Positions 1 through 7,500 of a stretch of DNA of 13,094 bases are shown here, in pieces. The stretch is from Phytoactinopolyspora endophytica (GTDB taxonomy: Bacteria; Actinomycetota; Actinomycetes; Jiangellales; Jiangellaceae), in contig NZ_ML142853.1 in NCBI RefSeq assembly GCF_004138495.1, forward strand, positions 399,018 through 412,111, read 5' to 3'. The position numbers were made by a program, and so were the translations under genes. The stretch's first letter is position 1. Every line of letters starts with the position of its first letter. Below the pieces are notes generated by a model, which was given only the letters and a program-made list of their open reading frames with translations, ran no database searches and was not told the DNA's origin.

Positions 1-1
1 C

Positions 2-559
2 GTCGACCCCACTGACCTGGAAGCGGCCGCCGGAACATACGAGCTCGACACGGGAGGGTCATTCGATGTGGAGGTAGCCGACGACGGGCTCGCGATCTCG
101 GCCAACGGCGCCGATGCCGCAGCCGTGCTGTTCCAGCCGTCCGGTGACGTCACCGCCGGTGACATCGCAGCACACGAAGACCGGGTGCTGGCGACGCTCG
201 CGGGCGAGACCCAAGAGGGCCGGGAAGAGCTCGACATCCTGGAGTCGGAGATCGGACCGATCGACGACGTCGAGCTCGCCGGCACCGTCTTCGCCGAAGG
301 CGAACTGCGGACGTATGTCAATGTCGTCGCAGGCTCCGAGTCGATCACCCTCTGGTACGCGATCGACGAAGGAGGTGGAATCGCGGGGGTCGATGGACCA
401 ACAGATCCGCCCGACCTGCGGCTGGTCCCCTCCGGCGACGGTGACTTCCGCCCGGAGGACCCCACCGGTTCGGGCCTCGAGCTGACCGTCACGTTCGAGG
501 ACGGCCGCATGACAGTCTCCGGGCCAGAGACCACGACGACAACCGCTGAACGCTCATGA
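2..559 (+). CDS. Partial CDS, C-terminal part of a putative serine hydrolase/beta-lactamase-fold protein
   Basis: The reading frame is open from the first full codon of the window, so the 5' end lies outside; the GTG at 68 is probably internal. The visible 185 residues begin with a segment of the type AAGTYELDTGG, followed by F-x-V and L-x-I strands. This resembles the all-beta C-terminal domain that follows the catalytic domain in many actinobacterial class C beta-lactamase-like serine hydrolases. No catalytic motif (SxxK, YxN) is visible because that part would be upstream. The rest is rich in Asp/Glu with beta-strand-like stretches and ends in a Thr-rich tail (ETTTTTAERS), which suggests an exported or surface protein. 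The stop codon TGA (557-559) is the first three bases of a perfect 15-bp hairpin. The two-component genes follow on the same strand. The family assignment rests on pattern resemblance only; another secreted beta-rich protein is possible. Confidence 0.5.
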   Translation, partial: VDPTDLEAAAGTYELDTGGSFDVEVADDGLAISANGADAAAVLFQPSGDVTAGDIAAHEDRVLATLAGETQEGREELDILESEIGPIDDVELAGTVFAEGELRTYVNVVAGSESITLWYAIDEGGGIAGVDGPTDPPDLRLVPSGDGDFRPEDPTGSGLELTVTFEDGRMTVSGPETTTTTAERS

Positions 560-606
560 TCATCAACCGTCGGCCGTATCATGACGCGTCTGACGGTTGA
601 TGATCA
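557..606 (+). terminator. Perfect 15-bp inverted repeat after the partial CDS
   Basis: Arms 557-571 (TGATCATCAACCGTC) and 592-606 are exact reverse complements with a 20-nt loop. The hairpin starts at the stop codon of the upstream gene and ends 37 nt before the response regulator start. No T-tract follows, so if it terminates transcription it is the U-less kind common in actinomycetes; it may only reduce read-through. Its arm shares the TGATCAT-x-AAC motif and the stop-codon placement with the hairpin at 10503-10555. Confidence 0.6.
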
Positions 607-643
607 CCGGCGCTGAGACTGCGATCGCTGGGAGACTGTGGCC

Positions 644-1414
644 ATGCGCATCCTGCTGCTGGAGGACGACGTCGATCTCGCCGAGGTGGTGGCGCTCGGC
701 CTCCGCAACGAGTCGTATGCGGTCGACGTCGTCGGTACCTACGCCGAGGCTGAGGAACTGCTGACAACGACGGAGTACGACGTCGCCTGCTTCGACCTGG
801 GGCTGCCCGACGGCGACGGGCTCGACCTCGTCCGGCGGCTGGCAGCCGATCCGGAGCTCCATCGCCCCCGTCGCTCGCTGGTGCTGACCGCTCGCGATGC
901 CGTCGATGACCGGGTGGCCGGCCTGGACGCCGGGGCCGACGACTATCTCGTCAAGCCGTTCCATTTCGCGGAGCTGATGGCCCGGCTGCGGGCACTGGGG
1001 CGGCGCGGCGACGACCACGGATCGACGCTGGAGGTCGGCGAGCTGATGCTGGATCTCGCCGCGCATCGGGCGTGGCGATCCGGCGTCGAGCTCAACCTCA
1101 CGGCCCGCGAGTATTCACTGCTGCGCTTCTTCATGCATCACCCCGGCGAGGTGCTCTCGGCCGAGGACCTGCTCGAGCACGTGTGGGACGCCAACGCCGA
1201 CCCATTCACCTCATCGGTCCGGGTGATCCTCGGCCGGCTACGCAAGAAGCTCGGGGACCCGCCGCTGATCGTCACGATCACCAGCGTCGGCTACAAGCTG
1301 ACCGACGACGACACGCGACACGCGCCGAGCCACGCGCCCGCGCCGGTGCCGGAGACGGCGGGAACAAGCGGTGCGCACGATTCCGGGGAGTTCGGCGATG
1401 ACCGACGACGGTAG
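644..1414 (+). CDS. OmpR-family two-component response regulator
   Basis: A 256-aa cytoplasmic DNA-binding response regulator. The receiver domain (about residues 1-118) has the acidic pair D8/D9, phosphoacceptor D51 in CFDLGLPDGDG, T82 in LTAR and K104 in LVKP. The C-terminal OmpR-type winged helix (about 128-225) contains the typical LTAREYSLLRFFMHHPGEVLS and SVRVILGRLRKKLG elements. A Pro/Ala-rich tail of about 25 residues follows. I chose ATG 644 because GGGAG at 630-634 is 9 nt upstream; GTG 638 is also in frame but too close to that site. The 3' end overlaps the histidine kinase start by 17 nt, so the two are very likely cotranscribed and translationally coupled. The regulated genes are not known. 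Proteins of this fold bind direct repeats with about 11-bp spacing, so this is one candidate reader of the array at 9867-9910. Confidence 0.95.
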   Translation: MRILLLEDDVDLAEVVALGLRNESYAVDVVGTYAEAEELLTTTEYDVACFDLGLPDGDGLDLVRRLAADPELHRPRRSLVLTARDAVDDRVAGLDAGADDYLVKPFHFAELMARLRALGRRGDDHGSTLEVGELMLDLAAHRAWRSGVELNLTAREYSLLRFFMHHPGEVLSAEDLLEHVWDANADPFTSSVRVILGRLRKKLGDPPLIVTITSVGYKLTDDDTRHAPSHAPAPVPETAGTSGAHDSGEFGDDRRR

Positions 1415-2513
1415 CGGCACCAGCGGCGAGCGCACACCCCTGCGCCCGACGAGGCAGGCGGGCGCCCTTTGGCGATCACTGCGGGTCCGGCTGGCAGTGC
1501 TCGGATTCCTGGCCATCTACGTTCCGGCGCTTCTCCTGTTCGGCGTGATTCTCGCGACCGAGACCGACACGAACGTGGTGGTCGACAACGGCGTCGAAAC
1601 CCAGAGCACATCGACGGAGCGCTCACCGTGGGTCAGCTGGACCGTCGTCGCGCTGGGTCCCGTGGCCGCCGGTCTCGCGTGGTGGTGGTCCGGCAGGGCG
1701 GTACGTCCCATCGACCGGGTGCGAGCAGTCGCGGAGGACATCGAGGGTACGGATCTCAGCCGACGGATCGGGCTCGATCACGGCCCGACGGAGGTGGTGT
1801 CGCTCGCGGCGAGCTTCGACGCGATGCTCGACCGTCTGGAGCGGGCCGCTGACACGCAGCGGCAGCTGATCGAGGAGACCAGCCACGAACTCCGCATACC
1901 GCTGTCGGTGCTCTCGACCAACGCAGAGGTTCTCCTCGCCCATCCGGAGCCGACCGTCGATGTCTACCGGCAGGGTTTGGAACGGTCGGGACGGGCCGCC
2001 GCACGGCTCCAGGCAACCATCGACGATCTGCTCACCGACGCGCGCGGACGCGCCCGAACCATCGACCGGCGTCCGGCCGACGTGGTGGCCATCGTCCACG
2101 GCGTCGTCGAGGACGCCGGCGTTCTGGCGGCCACGAGACAGGTCGACGTGTCGATCGTCGGGTCGCCTTCCGCCGTGTGTCCCGTCGACGAAGCCACGGT
2201 GGCACGTGCGGTCTCCAACCTCGTCGACAATGCGATCAAGCATGCGCCGAGTGGCTCGACAGTGGAGGTGACGGTCGAGGTCACCGAGTCCGAGGCGACC
2301 GTCGTCGTGACCGACCACGGTCCCGGTATTCCGCCCGACCAACAGGACCACATCTTCCAGCGGTTCTGGCGCGGCAGGCACGACACGGACGGCACTGGTC
2401 TCGGCCTGCCGATCGCCAGCCAGATCGCGCAGGCCCATGGAGGCAACCTCACCGTCACGTCACCCGGCCCAGCAGGCGACGGCTGTACCCTCCGGCTGAG
2501 CCTCCGCCGCTGA
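1398..2513 (+). CDS. Membrane sensor histidine kinase (HAMP, HisKA, HATPase_c)
   Basis: A 371-aa sensor kinase partnering the overlapping response regulator. Two membrane segments (about 31-53 and 79-97) flank a short extracytoplasmic loop of about 25 residues. A HAMP linker (about 98-150) follows, then the HisKA H-box TSHELRIPLSVL with phosphorylated H163, and the ATPase domain with N-box NLVDNAIKHAP (about 274-284), G1 DHGPGIP (306-312), F-box FQRFWRG and G2 GTGLGLPIA (332-340). ATG 1398 was chosen because GGGGAG at 1385-1390 sits 7 nt upstream; an upstream GTG at 1371 is in frame but lacks such a site. The small sensor loop suggests detection within the membrane or of a cell-envelope signal. 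Ile167 replaces the usual Thr/Asn of the HExxT motif, which in HisKA kinases is linked to phosphatase activity. Confidence 0.95.
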   Translation: MTDDGSGTSGERTPLRPTRQAGALWRSLRVRLAVLGFLAIYVPALLLFGVILATETDTNVVVDNGVETQSTSTERSPWVSWTVVALGPVAAGLAWWWSGRAVRPIDRVRAVAEDIEGTDLSRRIGLDHGPTEVVSLAASFDAMLDRLERAADTQRQLIEETSHELRIPLSVLSTNAEVLLAHPEPTVDVYRQGLERSGRAAARLQATIDDLLTDARGRARTIDRRPADVVAIVHGVVEDAGVLAATRQVDVSIVGSPSAVCPVDEATVARAVSNLVDNAIKHAPSGSTVEVTVEVTESEATVVVTDHGPGIPPDQQDHIFQRFWRGRHDTDGTGLGLPIASQIAQAHGGNLTVTSPGPAGDGCTLRLSLRR

Positions 2514-2536
2514 CGTGTCCCGGGGACCCATCCAAG

Positions 2537-2608
2537 GTTCGTGGCCTCCTGTAACGGTGACGCGGGTCGCTGGCGCTTCAGGCGTTACACAGGGCCAGGA
2601 ACCCCACC
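2537..2608. repeat. 72-bp direct repeat, copy 1 (left side of hipBA)
   Basis: Identical to 4331-4402 except at one base (2592 G versus 4386 C); the match stops sharply at both ends. It fills the gap between the stop of the histidine kinase and the stop of hipA. It is also an imperfect palindrome: 2536-2556 pairs with 2583-2603 at 17 of 21 positions plus one G-U, so it could form a hairpin and serve as a bidirectional terminator for these converging genes. It does not resemble a tRNA 3' end. Confidence 0.9.
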
Positions 2609-2614
2609 TCGGCC

Positions 2615-3835
2615 TCAAAGCTTGCGGATCGCCGCGCGGACCTCCTGCAGCATCCGATCACCCACGCCGGACGCCGCGGCGAACTCCTCCCATCGCGCCG
2701 TCGCCGCGTTGACGTCTTCGATGACCGCGTCGGCTTCGGTCTCCGCGATGCCGGCCTGCCGGGCGACCGACAGCACGTGCTCACGGCCGGGCGCGCGTCC
2801 CTCGCCGGCAACCGCCAGCGTGTGCTCACCGCCCGGCCCGTTGGCAAGAGTCAGGTCATACACCGGCGACATGCTCCATCGGCCATCGCGATCCATGAGG
2901 AAGGAGAAGTTCTTCGTGTGATCGTCCCGGTTGTAAGAGGCGACATTGAACACCATCCTTCGGAACGCTTCGACGACGACCCGATGGTCTTGCGTCAGCC
3001 TTTCCGTCACCGCCAGCAGCGCGTCGTACTCGACCGACGGCGCTCGGTGCGTGGCGTGCAGGAGACCGCTCAGCGTGTGCATATGCCACCGCCGATTGCC
3101 AGCCGCCCGGTCGAACCGCCGGACGCCCAGATACGCCTTACCATTATCGACGACGAACAGGCGGGTCGCCGGGACAGCGATTCCGGCGGCAGCGCCCATG
3201 GCCAGATACGCATGCTCGACCCTGCCCGCGTCTCCGTCGTCAGCGTCGGCGAAGAACTTGACCAGCCAGTGCTCGAACCCATCGGGCAGATCCTGGTCCC
3301 CCGCGATCAGCTCGTCTCCCCGCACGCCGACCACGACCTTCGGCCCCGCCCCGCCCGCGCTACCTCCTGCCGCCGCCAGAGCCGGCAGGACCTCGTTGGT
3401 ATCCCCTGCGAGGATTTCCGAGGCCTGCTCCCCAAGCGTCGCAAGATCGACTCGGTCGGAGGCCTGCCCAGCGTCCTCGGCGGGGTGATAGGTCAGGGCT
3501 CCCATGGTCCGCGTTCCCAGGTACGTCAGCCGATCCAACGGTGAGACTGTGCGCACATCGATGCCCCGCTGCCGCATCTGGCGGTCCATCAGGAGCATGC
3601 CCCAGCCGTCGGGCAGCGAGTCGTCGAACAGACCAGGTAGCGGGCCGAACATCCGGTCGTCCCGGTACTCCTGCAACCCTGGCTCGACGGGAAGGCGAAA
3701 CGGCGACAGCGGCAACTCGCTTCGGACGAATGTGTCCGCATACTCGAAGACCGTCGTCCGCCCGTCAGAGGCCAGCTGCCCGACGTCGACGATCTCTTGG
3801 GGCGACCACTGCAGGCGAACGTGAACCCGTTTCAC
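2615..3835 (-). CDS. hipA: HipA-family serine/threonine kinase toxin
   Basis: A 406-aa type II toxin of the HipA kinase family. The best-studied E. coli HipA phosphorylates glutamyl-tRNA synthetase and induces dormancy; the target here is unknown. An N-terminal HipA_N-like domain (about 5-115, with GPLPGLFDDSLPDGWG) precedes the kinase core. Visible core motifs are the Gly-rich loop GGSAGGAGPK (157-166, with S159 near the position of the autophosphorylated serine), K193 in WLVKF, the RRFDR segment (239-243), the catalytic NRDDHTKN (302-309, D304 being the expected base) and metal-binding D327 in SPVYDL. All key residues are present, so it should be active. The start is GTG and overlaps the hipB stop in a GTGA tetranucleotide, implying coupled translation. 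The gene ends 6 bp from the left 72-bp repeat. Confidence 0.93.
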   Translation of the reverse strand: MKRVHVRLQWSPQEIVDVGQLASDGRTTVFEYADTFVRSELPLSPFRLPVEPGLQEYRDDRMFGPLPGLFDDSLPDGWGMLLMDRQMRQRGIDVRTVSPLDRLTYLGTRTMGALTYHPAEDAGQASDRVDLATLGEQASEILAGDTNEVLPALAAAGGSAGGAGPKVVVGVRGDELIAGDQDLPDGFEHWLVKFFADADDGDAGRVEHAYLAMGAAAGIAVPATRLFVVDNGKAYLGVRRFDRAAGNRRWHMHTLSGLLHATHRAPSVEYDALLAVTERLTQDHRVVVEAFRRMVFNVASYNRDDHTKNFSFLMDRDGRWSMSPVYDLTLANGPGGEHTLAVAGEGRAPGREHVLSVARQAGIAETEADAVIEDVNAATARWEEFAAASGVGDRMLQEVRAAIRKL

Positions 3836-4140
3836 CGACGACCCCGTTTACGCGCCGGCGCCGTTCCGCGCGCCACGAATTCGTCGACTGTTCTGGCCGA
3901 CGGCGGTGCGAGCAGCTCGGCGAACTCGTCCAAGCGCCCCAACGCCAGCGCCAGCTTCAACAGGGTGTCGACGGAGCCTCGCCCTGTTGTCTCGAACCGA
4001 CGTACCGTCATCTCCGAGACTCCAGCATGTTCCGCCAACGTCTCGATCTTCATATCAGCACGGAGCCGCAATGCCCGCACCCGTTCGCCCAGCTGGCGCG
4101 CGACATCTCGACGTGTCAACAGACTCATACGCTCAGCCAT
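3832..4140 (-). CDS. hipB: HipB-like XRE-family antitoxin
   Basis: A 102-aa DNA-binding antitoxin that should bind and inhibit the HipA kinase and repress the operon. It contains one XRE/Cro helix-turn-helix (about residues 16-72), with VRALRLRADMKIETLAEHAGVSEMTVRRFE as the core; the C-terminal 25 residues are basic and probably flexible (ending RKRGRR). The start at 4140 is supported by AAGGAG at 4145-4150, 4 nt upstream; a second in-frame ATG at 4128 is possible but its spacing is worse. The gene order (antitoxin first) and the 4-nt overlap with hipA are typical of the family. The upstream DNA holds repeated TCGTTC/GAACGA half-sites that could be its operator. Confidence 0.92.
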   Translation of the reverse strand: MAERMSLLTRRDVARQLGERVRALRLRADMKIETLAEHAGVSEMTVRRFETTGRGSVDTLLKLALALGRLDEFAELLAPPSARTVDEFVARGTAPARKRGRR

Positions 4141-4215
4141 GAAACTCCTTATCGTTCGTTATTGTACTCCATGTTGGTGATCTAATTCTTTGTCGTTCTA
4201 TTTTGAACGATACGT
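4141..4215 (-). promoter_or_regulatory. hipBA promoter/operator region
   Basis: This stretch is clearly AT-richer than the surrounding DNA. On the minus strand it has a -10-like TACAAT (plus-strand 4161-4166), though no convincing -35 at the right distance. Half-sites are TATCGTTC (4150-4157), TCGTTC (4193-4198) and GAACGATA (4205-4212); the last two form a perfect 6-bp inverted repeat with a 6-bp spacer. Known HipB operators in E. coli are TATCC-N8-GGATA palindromes, so a TATCG-type site read by this HipB is reasonable. The site at 4150-4157 would overlap the transcription start, consistent with autorepression. Confidence 0.5.
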
Positions 4216-4330
4216 AGTGCCCGTACCGGAGGTCGGCAAGGCGCTCGGCGCCAGGTTGACTGACTACGCCGGCCACCTGCTTCGACCAGGTCACGTGCGG
4301 CTTCACCGAAGGCACGGAGTCGCCAAGAGA
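4216..4330. other. Gap between hipBA promoter and right repeat, no recognised gene
   Basis: This segment of about 115 bp returns to high GC. A plus-strand frame is open through it and into the repeat, ending at the TAA at 4346-4348. Its first 20 or so codons mostly end in G or C, as if a remnant of coding sequence, but the product matches no family I recognise and there is no start signal. I see no RNA gene or strong hairpin in it. Confidence 0.25.
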
Positions 4331-4402
4331 GTTCGTGGCCTCCTGTAACGGTGACGCGGGTCGCTGGCGCTTCAGGCGTTACACACGGCCAGGAACCCCA
4401 CC
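4331..4402. repeat. 72-bp direct repeat, copy 2 (right side of hipBA)
   Basis: Matches 2537-2608 at 71 of 72 positions, exactly 1794 bp away. Here the element lies between divergent genes (hipB and the AfsR-like regulator), where a transcription terminator would not usually be expected. This favours a mobile or recombinational origin over a purely terminating role. The same internal palindrome is present but slightly weaker: the base change at 4386 removes the G-U pair seen in copy 1. Confidence 0.9.
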
Positions 4403-4509
4403 CGGAGGTGGCGGTGGCCGGCGATCTACTCCGGGATCCGCTGGCGTTGTTCCGAATCCACACCGTCAGGAGGACGGAAGTCGTGTGAAACCTTGGCACA
4501 ATCGGTGGC
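4403..4509 (+). promoter_or_regulatory. Probable promoter region of the AfsR-like regulator
   Basis: This 107-bp segment lies between the right repeat and GTG 4510. No proper ribosome-binding site precedes the start; AGGAGG-like bases at 4469-4474 are about 35 nt away. A CACAAT at 4496-4501 could serve as a -10 box placing the transcript start at or next to the GTG, which would make the mRNA leaderless. No clear -35 is seen, so this is tentative. Confidence 0.3.
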
Positions 4510-7500
4510 GTGCAGATCCGGATGTTAGGCCCGCTGGAGATCCGAGCCGATGACTCCACCGCCATCGAGGTCAGCGGTGCCCGGCTGCGCACGTTGCTGA
4601 TCGCGCTGGCGCTGGAGCCCGGCCGGATCGTGTCCACGTCCCGCCTGGTCGACGCGATCTGGGGTGAAGACCCACCAGAGAAGTCGGTGAACGCCATACA
4701 GGCGCTGGTGTCACGGCTGCGCCGGATACTGCCGGACGCCCCCGTCGAGTCGCACGCCACCGGCTATGGCCTGATGATCGAGCCGGAAGCGGTGGACGCG
4801 ACGCGGTTCGAGCGGCTGATGGGCGAAGGGCGCTCCGCGCTCTCCGACGATCCGGAGGCGGCCGCGCGGACGCTGCGGGAGGCACTCGACCTGTGGCGTG
4901 GAACCGCCCTGCTCGACGTCGCCGACGCGGAGTACTTCGAGTCGCCCGTGGTGCGCCTGTCCGAGCAGCGACTCGCCGCCATCGAAGACCGGGTCGAGGC
5001 GGATCTCCGGCTCGGCCGCGGGCAGCAGCTGACCACCGAGCTGACGACGCTCGTCGCAGACCATCCATTGCGTGAACGGCTGGTCGCATCGTTCATGCGT
5101 GCGTTGTGCGCGGCCGGACGGCCCGCGGAAGCGCTCGAGGCGTACGAGCGGGCGCGGCAGGCGCTCGCGGACGCACTCGGCGCCGACCCCTCGCCCGAGC
5201 TGTCCGGGCTGCACACCGCTGTCCTACGGGGCGAGCTAGCTCAGGTGCCGTCGCCGTCCGCGACCCCGGCGGAATCCGGACCGGACGCACCCGGAACCGC
5301 GGGAACAGAACCGGCGGGAACAGAACCGGCGGGCGCGGAACTGGCAGAGGCTGAGCCGGATCGCCCTACGACGAACCTCCGCGCCGGCCTCACCAGCTTC
5401 ATCGGCAGAGACGAGGACGTCACCCGTATCCCCAAGCTGGTGCAGGACAACCGCCTCACCACTCTGACCGGCCCAGGTGGCGCCGGCAAGACCCGGTTGT
5501 CCGTCGAGGTGGCGCGGAGGCTGACCGACCAGATGCCAGACGGAGCATGGTTGGTGGAGCTATCGCCGATCAGCGACGGCGCCGACGTTCCGCAGGCGAT
5601 CCTGACCGCGTTGGGACTGCGGGAACAGGCGATCGCCGGCTGGGCGCCCGCCGACGAGCCACTTGACCGGCTCGTCACGGCGCTGAGGGCCAGGCACACC
5701 CTCCTGGTGCTGGACAACTGTGAGCACCTCATCAACGCCGTCGCGGTCCTCTCGGACCGGTTGCTCGGCGAGTGTCCGCAGCTGAAGATCCTCGCCACCA
5801 GCCGGGAACCGCTCGCGATCACCGGCGAGGCCGTGTGGCCCGTCAAGCCACTCGCGTTACCGACGGAGGATGTGAGCGCGACCGAAGCCGCAGCGTCCCC
5901 TGCCGTGCAGCTGCTCGCCGACCGCGCGGGTGCGGCCCGACCCGGGTTCGAGCTGACCGAAACCACGGCGCCGACCCTTGCGCGGATCTGCCGGGCCCTG
6001 GACGGTATGCCGCTGGCCATCGAACTGGCGGCCGCGCGGTTACGCACCATGACCGTCGAACAGTTGGCTACCCGCCTCGATGACCGGTTCCGGCTGCTCA
6101 GCGGCGGCAGCCGGGTAGCGATGCGCCAGCACCAGACGTTGCGTGCGGTAGTCGACTGGAGCTGGGACCTGCTCTCCGACGAGGAGCGGGTCCTACTCCG
6201 TAGACTCGCGATCTTCGTGGGCGGAGCGACGATCGAGTCAGCCGAGTGGGTGTGTGCGGGCGACGTCGTCGACGCCGACCGGGTATTCGAGCTGCTCACC
6301 GCCTTGACCGACAAGTCCCTGCTGGTGGCCGGCGACGACGGCGGCCCACGCTACCGGATGCTCGAGACCATCAAGGCGTACTGCCTCGAACGGCTCGATG
6401 AGGCAGGCGAGCGCGAGCGGATACGTCGCGCGCATGCCGACCATTTCATCGAGTTCGCCGAGACCGTCGACCCACACCTGCGCCGCGCCGAGCAGCTGGA
6501 ATGGCGTAGCCGCATCGCGGCTGAGCACGACAACCTCACCAGTGCGCTACGCGGCGCGATCGCCGCGGGAGACGCGCCGCGAGCGGTACGGATGGTGGCC
6601 GCCGCAGGCTGGTACTGGTGGCTGAGCGGCCGCAAGGCGGAGGGGCTTGAGCTGACCGAGGCGGCGCTGGAGGTGCCGGGCGAGGTCGACGACGCTTCGC
6701 TGGCATCGGCTTTGGCGATAGCGGTGCTGTTCGCCACGGCCGGCCTCGGCGACGAGCGCAATGCCAGAAAGTGGCTCGACAACGTGGCACGGCTCGACAT
6801 AGGGACAGAGTCCCTCAGTCCGCTGGTGCGGTTCATCAACCCCGCGAACGAGATCATGCGCGCCGCACTCGACGGTTCCGCACCCAGGATCGATGCCATG
6901 GACGAGCTGCTCACGGACGATGATCCGTGGGTGAGCGGCATGGGCCGGCTCAACCGCGCCCGCATGCTCTACAACGCCGGTTCCAACGTGACCGAGGCTA
7001 CGACCGACGCCGAGGCGGCGCTCGTGGCGTTCCGCGACATCGGGGAGCGCTGGGGCCTCTCGTTCGCGCTGCAGGCGCTGGCCGACATCGTCGCCCAACG
7101 CGGCGACCTGGCGGCGGCTCTTGCCTACTACGAGGAAGCCATCGTCGTCGTCACCGAGATGGGGACCATCGAGGATGTCCTCTTCATGCGCGGCAAGCAG
7201 ATTCAGTTGCGCTGGCTGCTGGGCGACTCGGAGGGTAGCGCGGCGGCGGAGGCTGAGGCCGACCGGGAAGCCCGGCAGACCGCCTGGCCGGACGCGCTCG
7301 CCGGGCTGGCTCACGCCCGGGCCGACCTCGCCCGATGGAAGGGCGAGCTCGACACGGCGAGGACGTACCTGGCGGAAGCAGAGACCGTGTTGCGGCACAT
7401 GAACATACATCCGGTGTTCCGCGCGATGGAACTCGACTCGATGGCGCATGTGGACGCTTTGGCAGGCGATCTTGAGACCGCGAACGCTCGCCGTTCCGAA

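Noticed and set aside
612..638. Short direct duplication (GCTGAGACTG / GCTGGGAGACTG) before the response regulator as an operator
   Set aside because: It is too short and imperfect, lies at the ribosome-binding site, and shows no helical phasing.
1623..2438. Minus-strand open frame opposite the histidine kinase
   Set aside because: It shadows the H-, N- and G-box coding region; no ribosome-binding site or family motif was seen.
2537..4402. 72-bp repeats as tRNA-type attachment sites or a CRISPR
   Set aside because: There are only two copies with genes between them, no spacers and no cas genes; the sequence lacks a T-loop or acceptor-stem pattern, and no integrase is present.
5299..5343. Tandem repeat as a regulatory or mobile element
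   Set aside because: It lies in frame within the AfsR-like gene and encodes a simple pentapeptide linker; slippage is enough to explain it.
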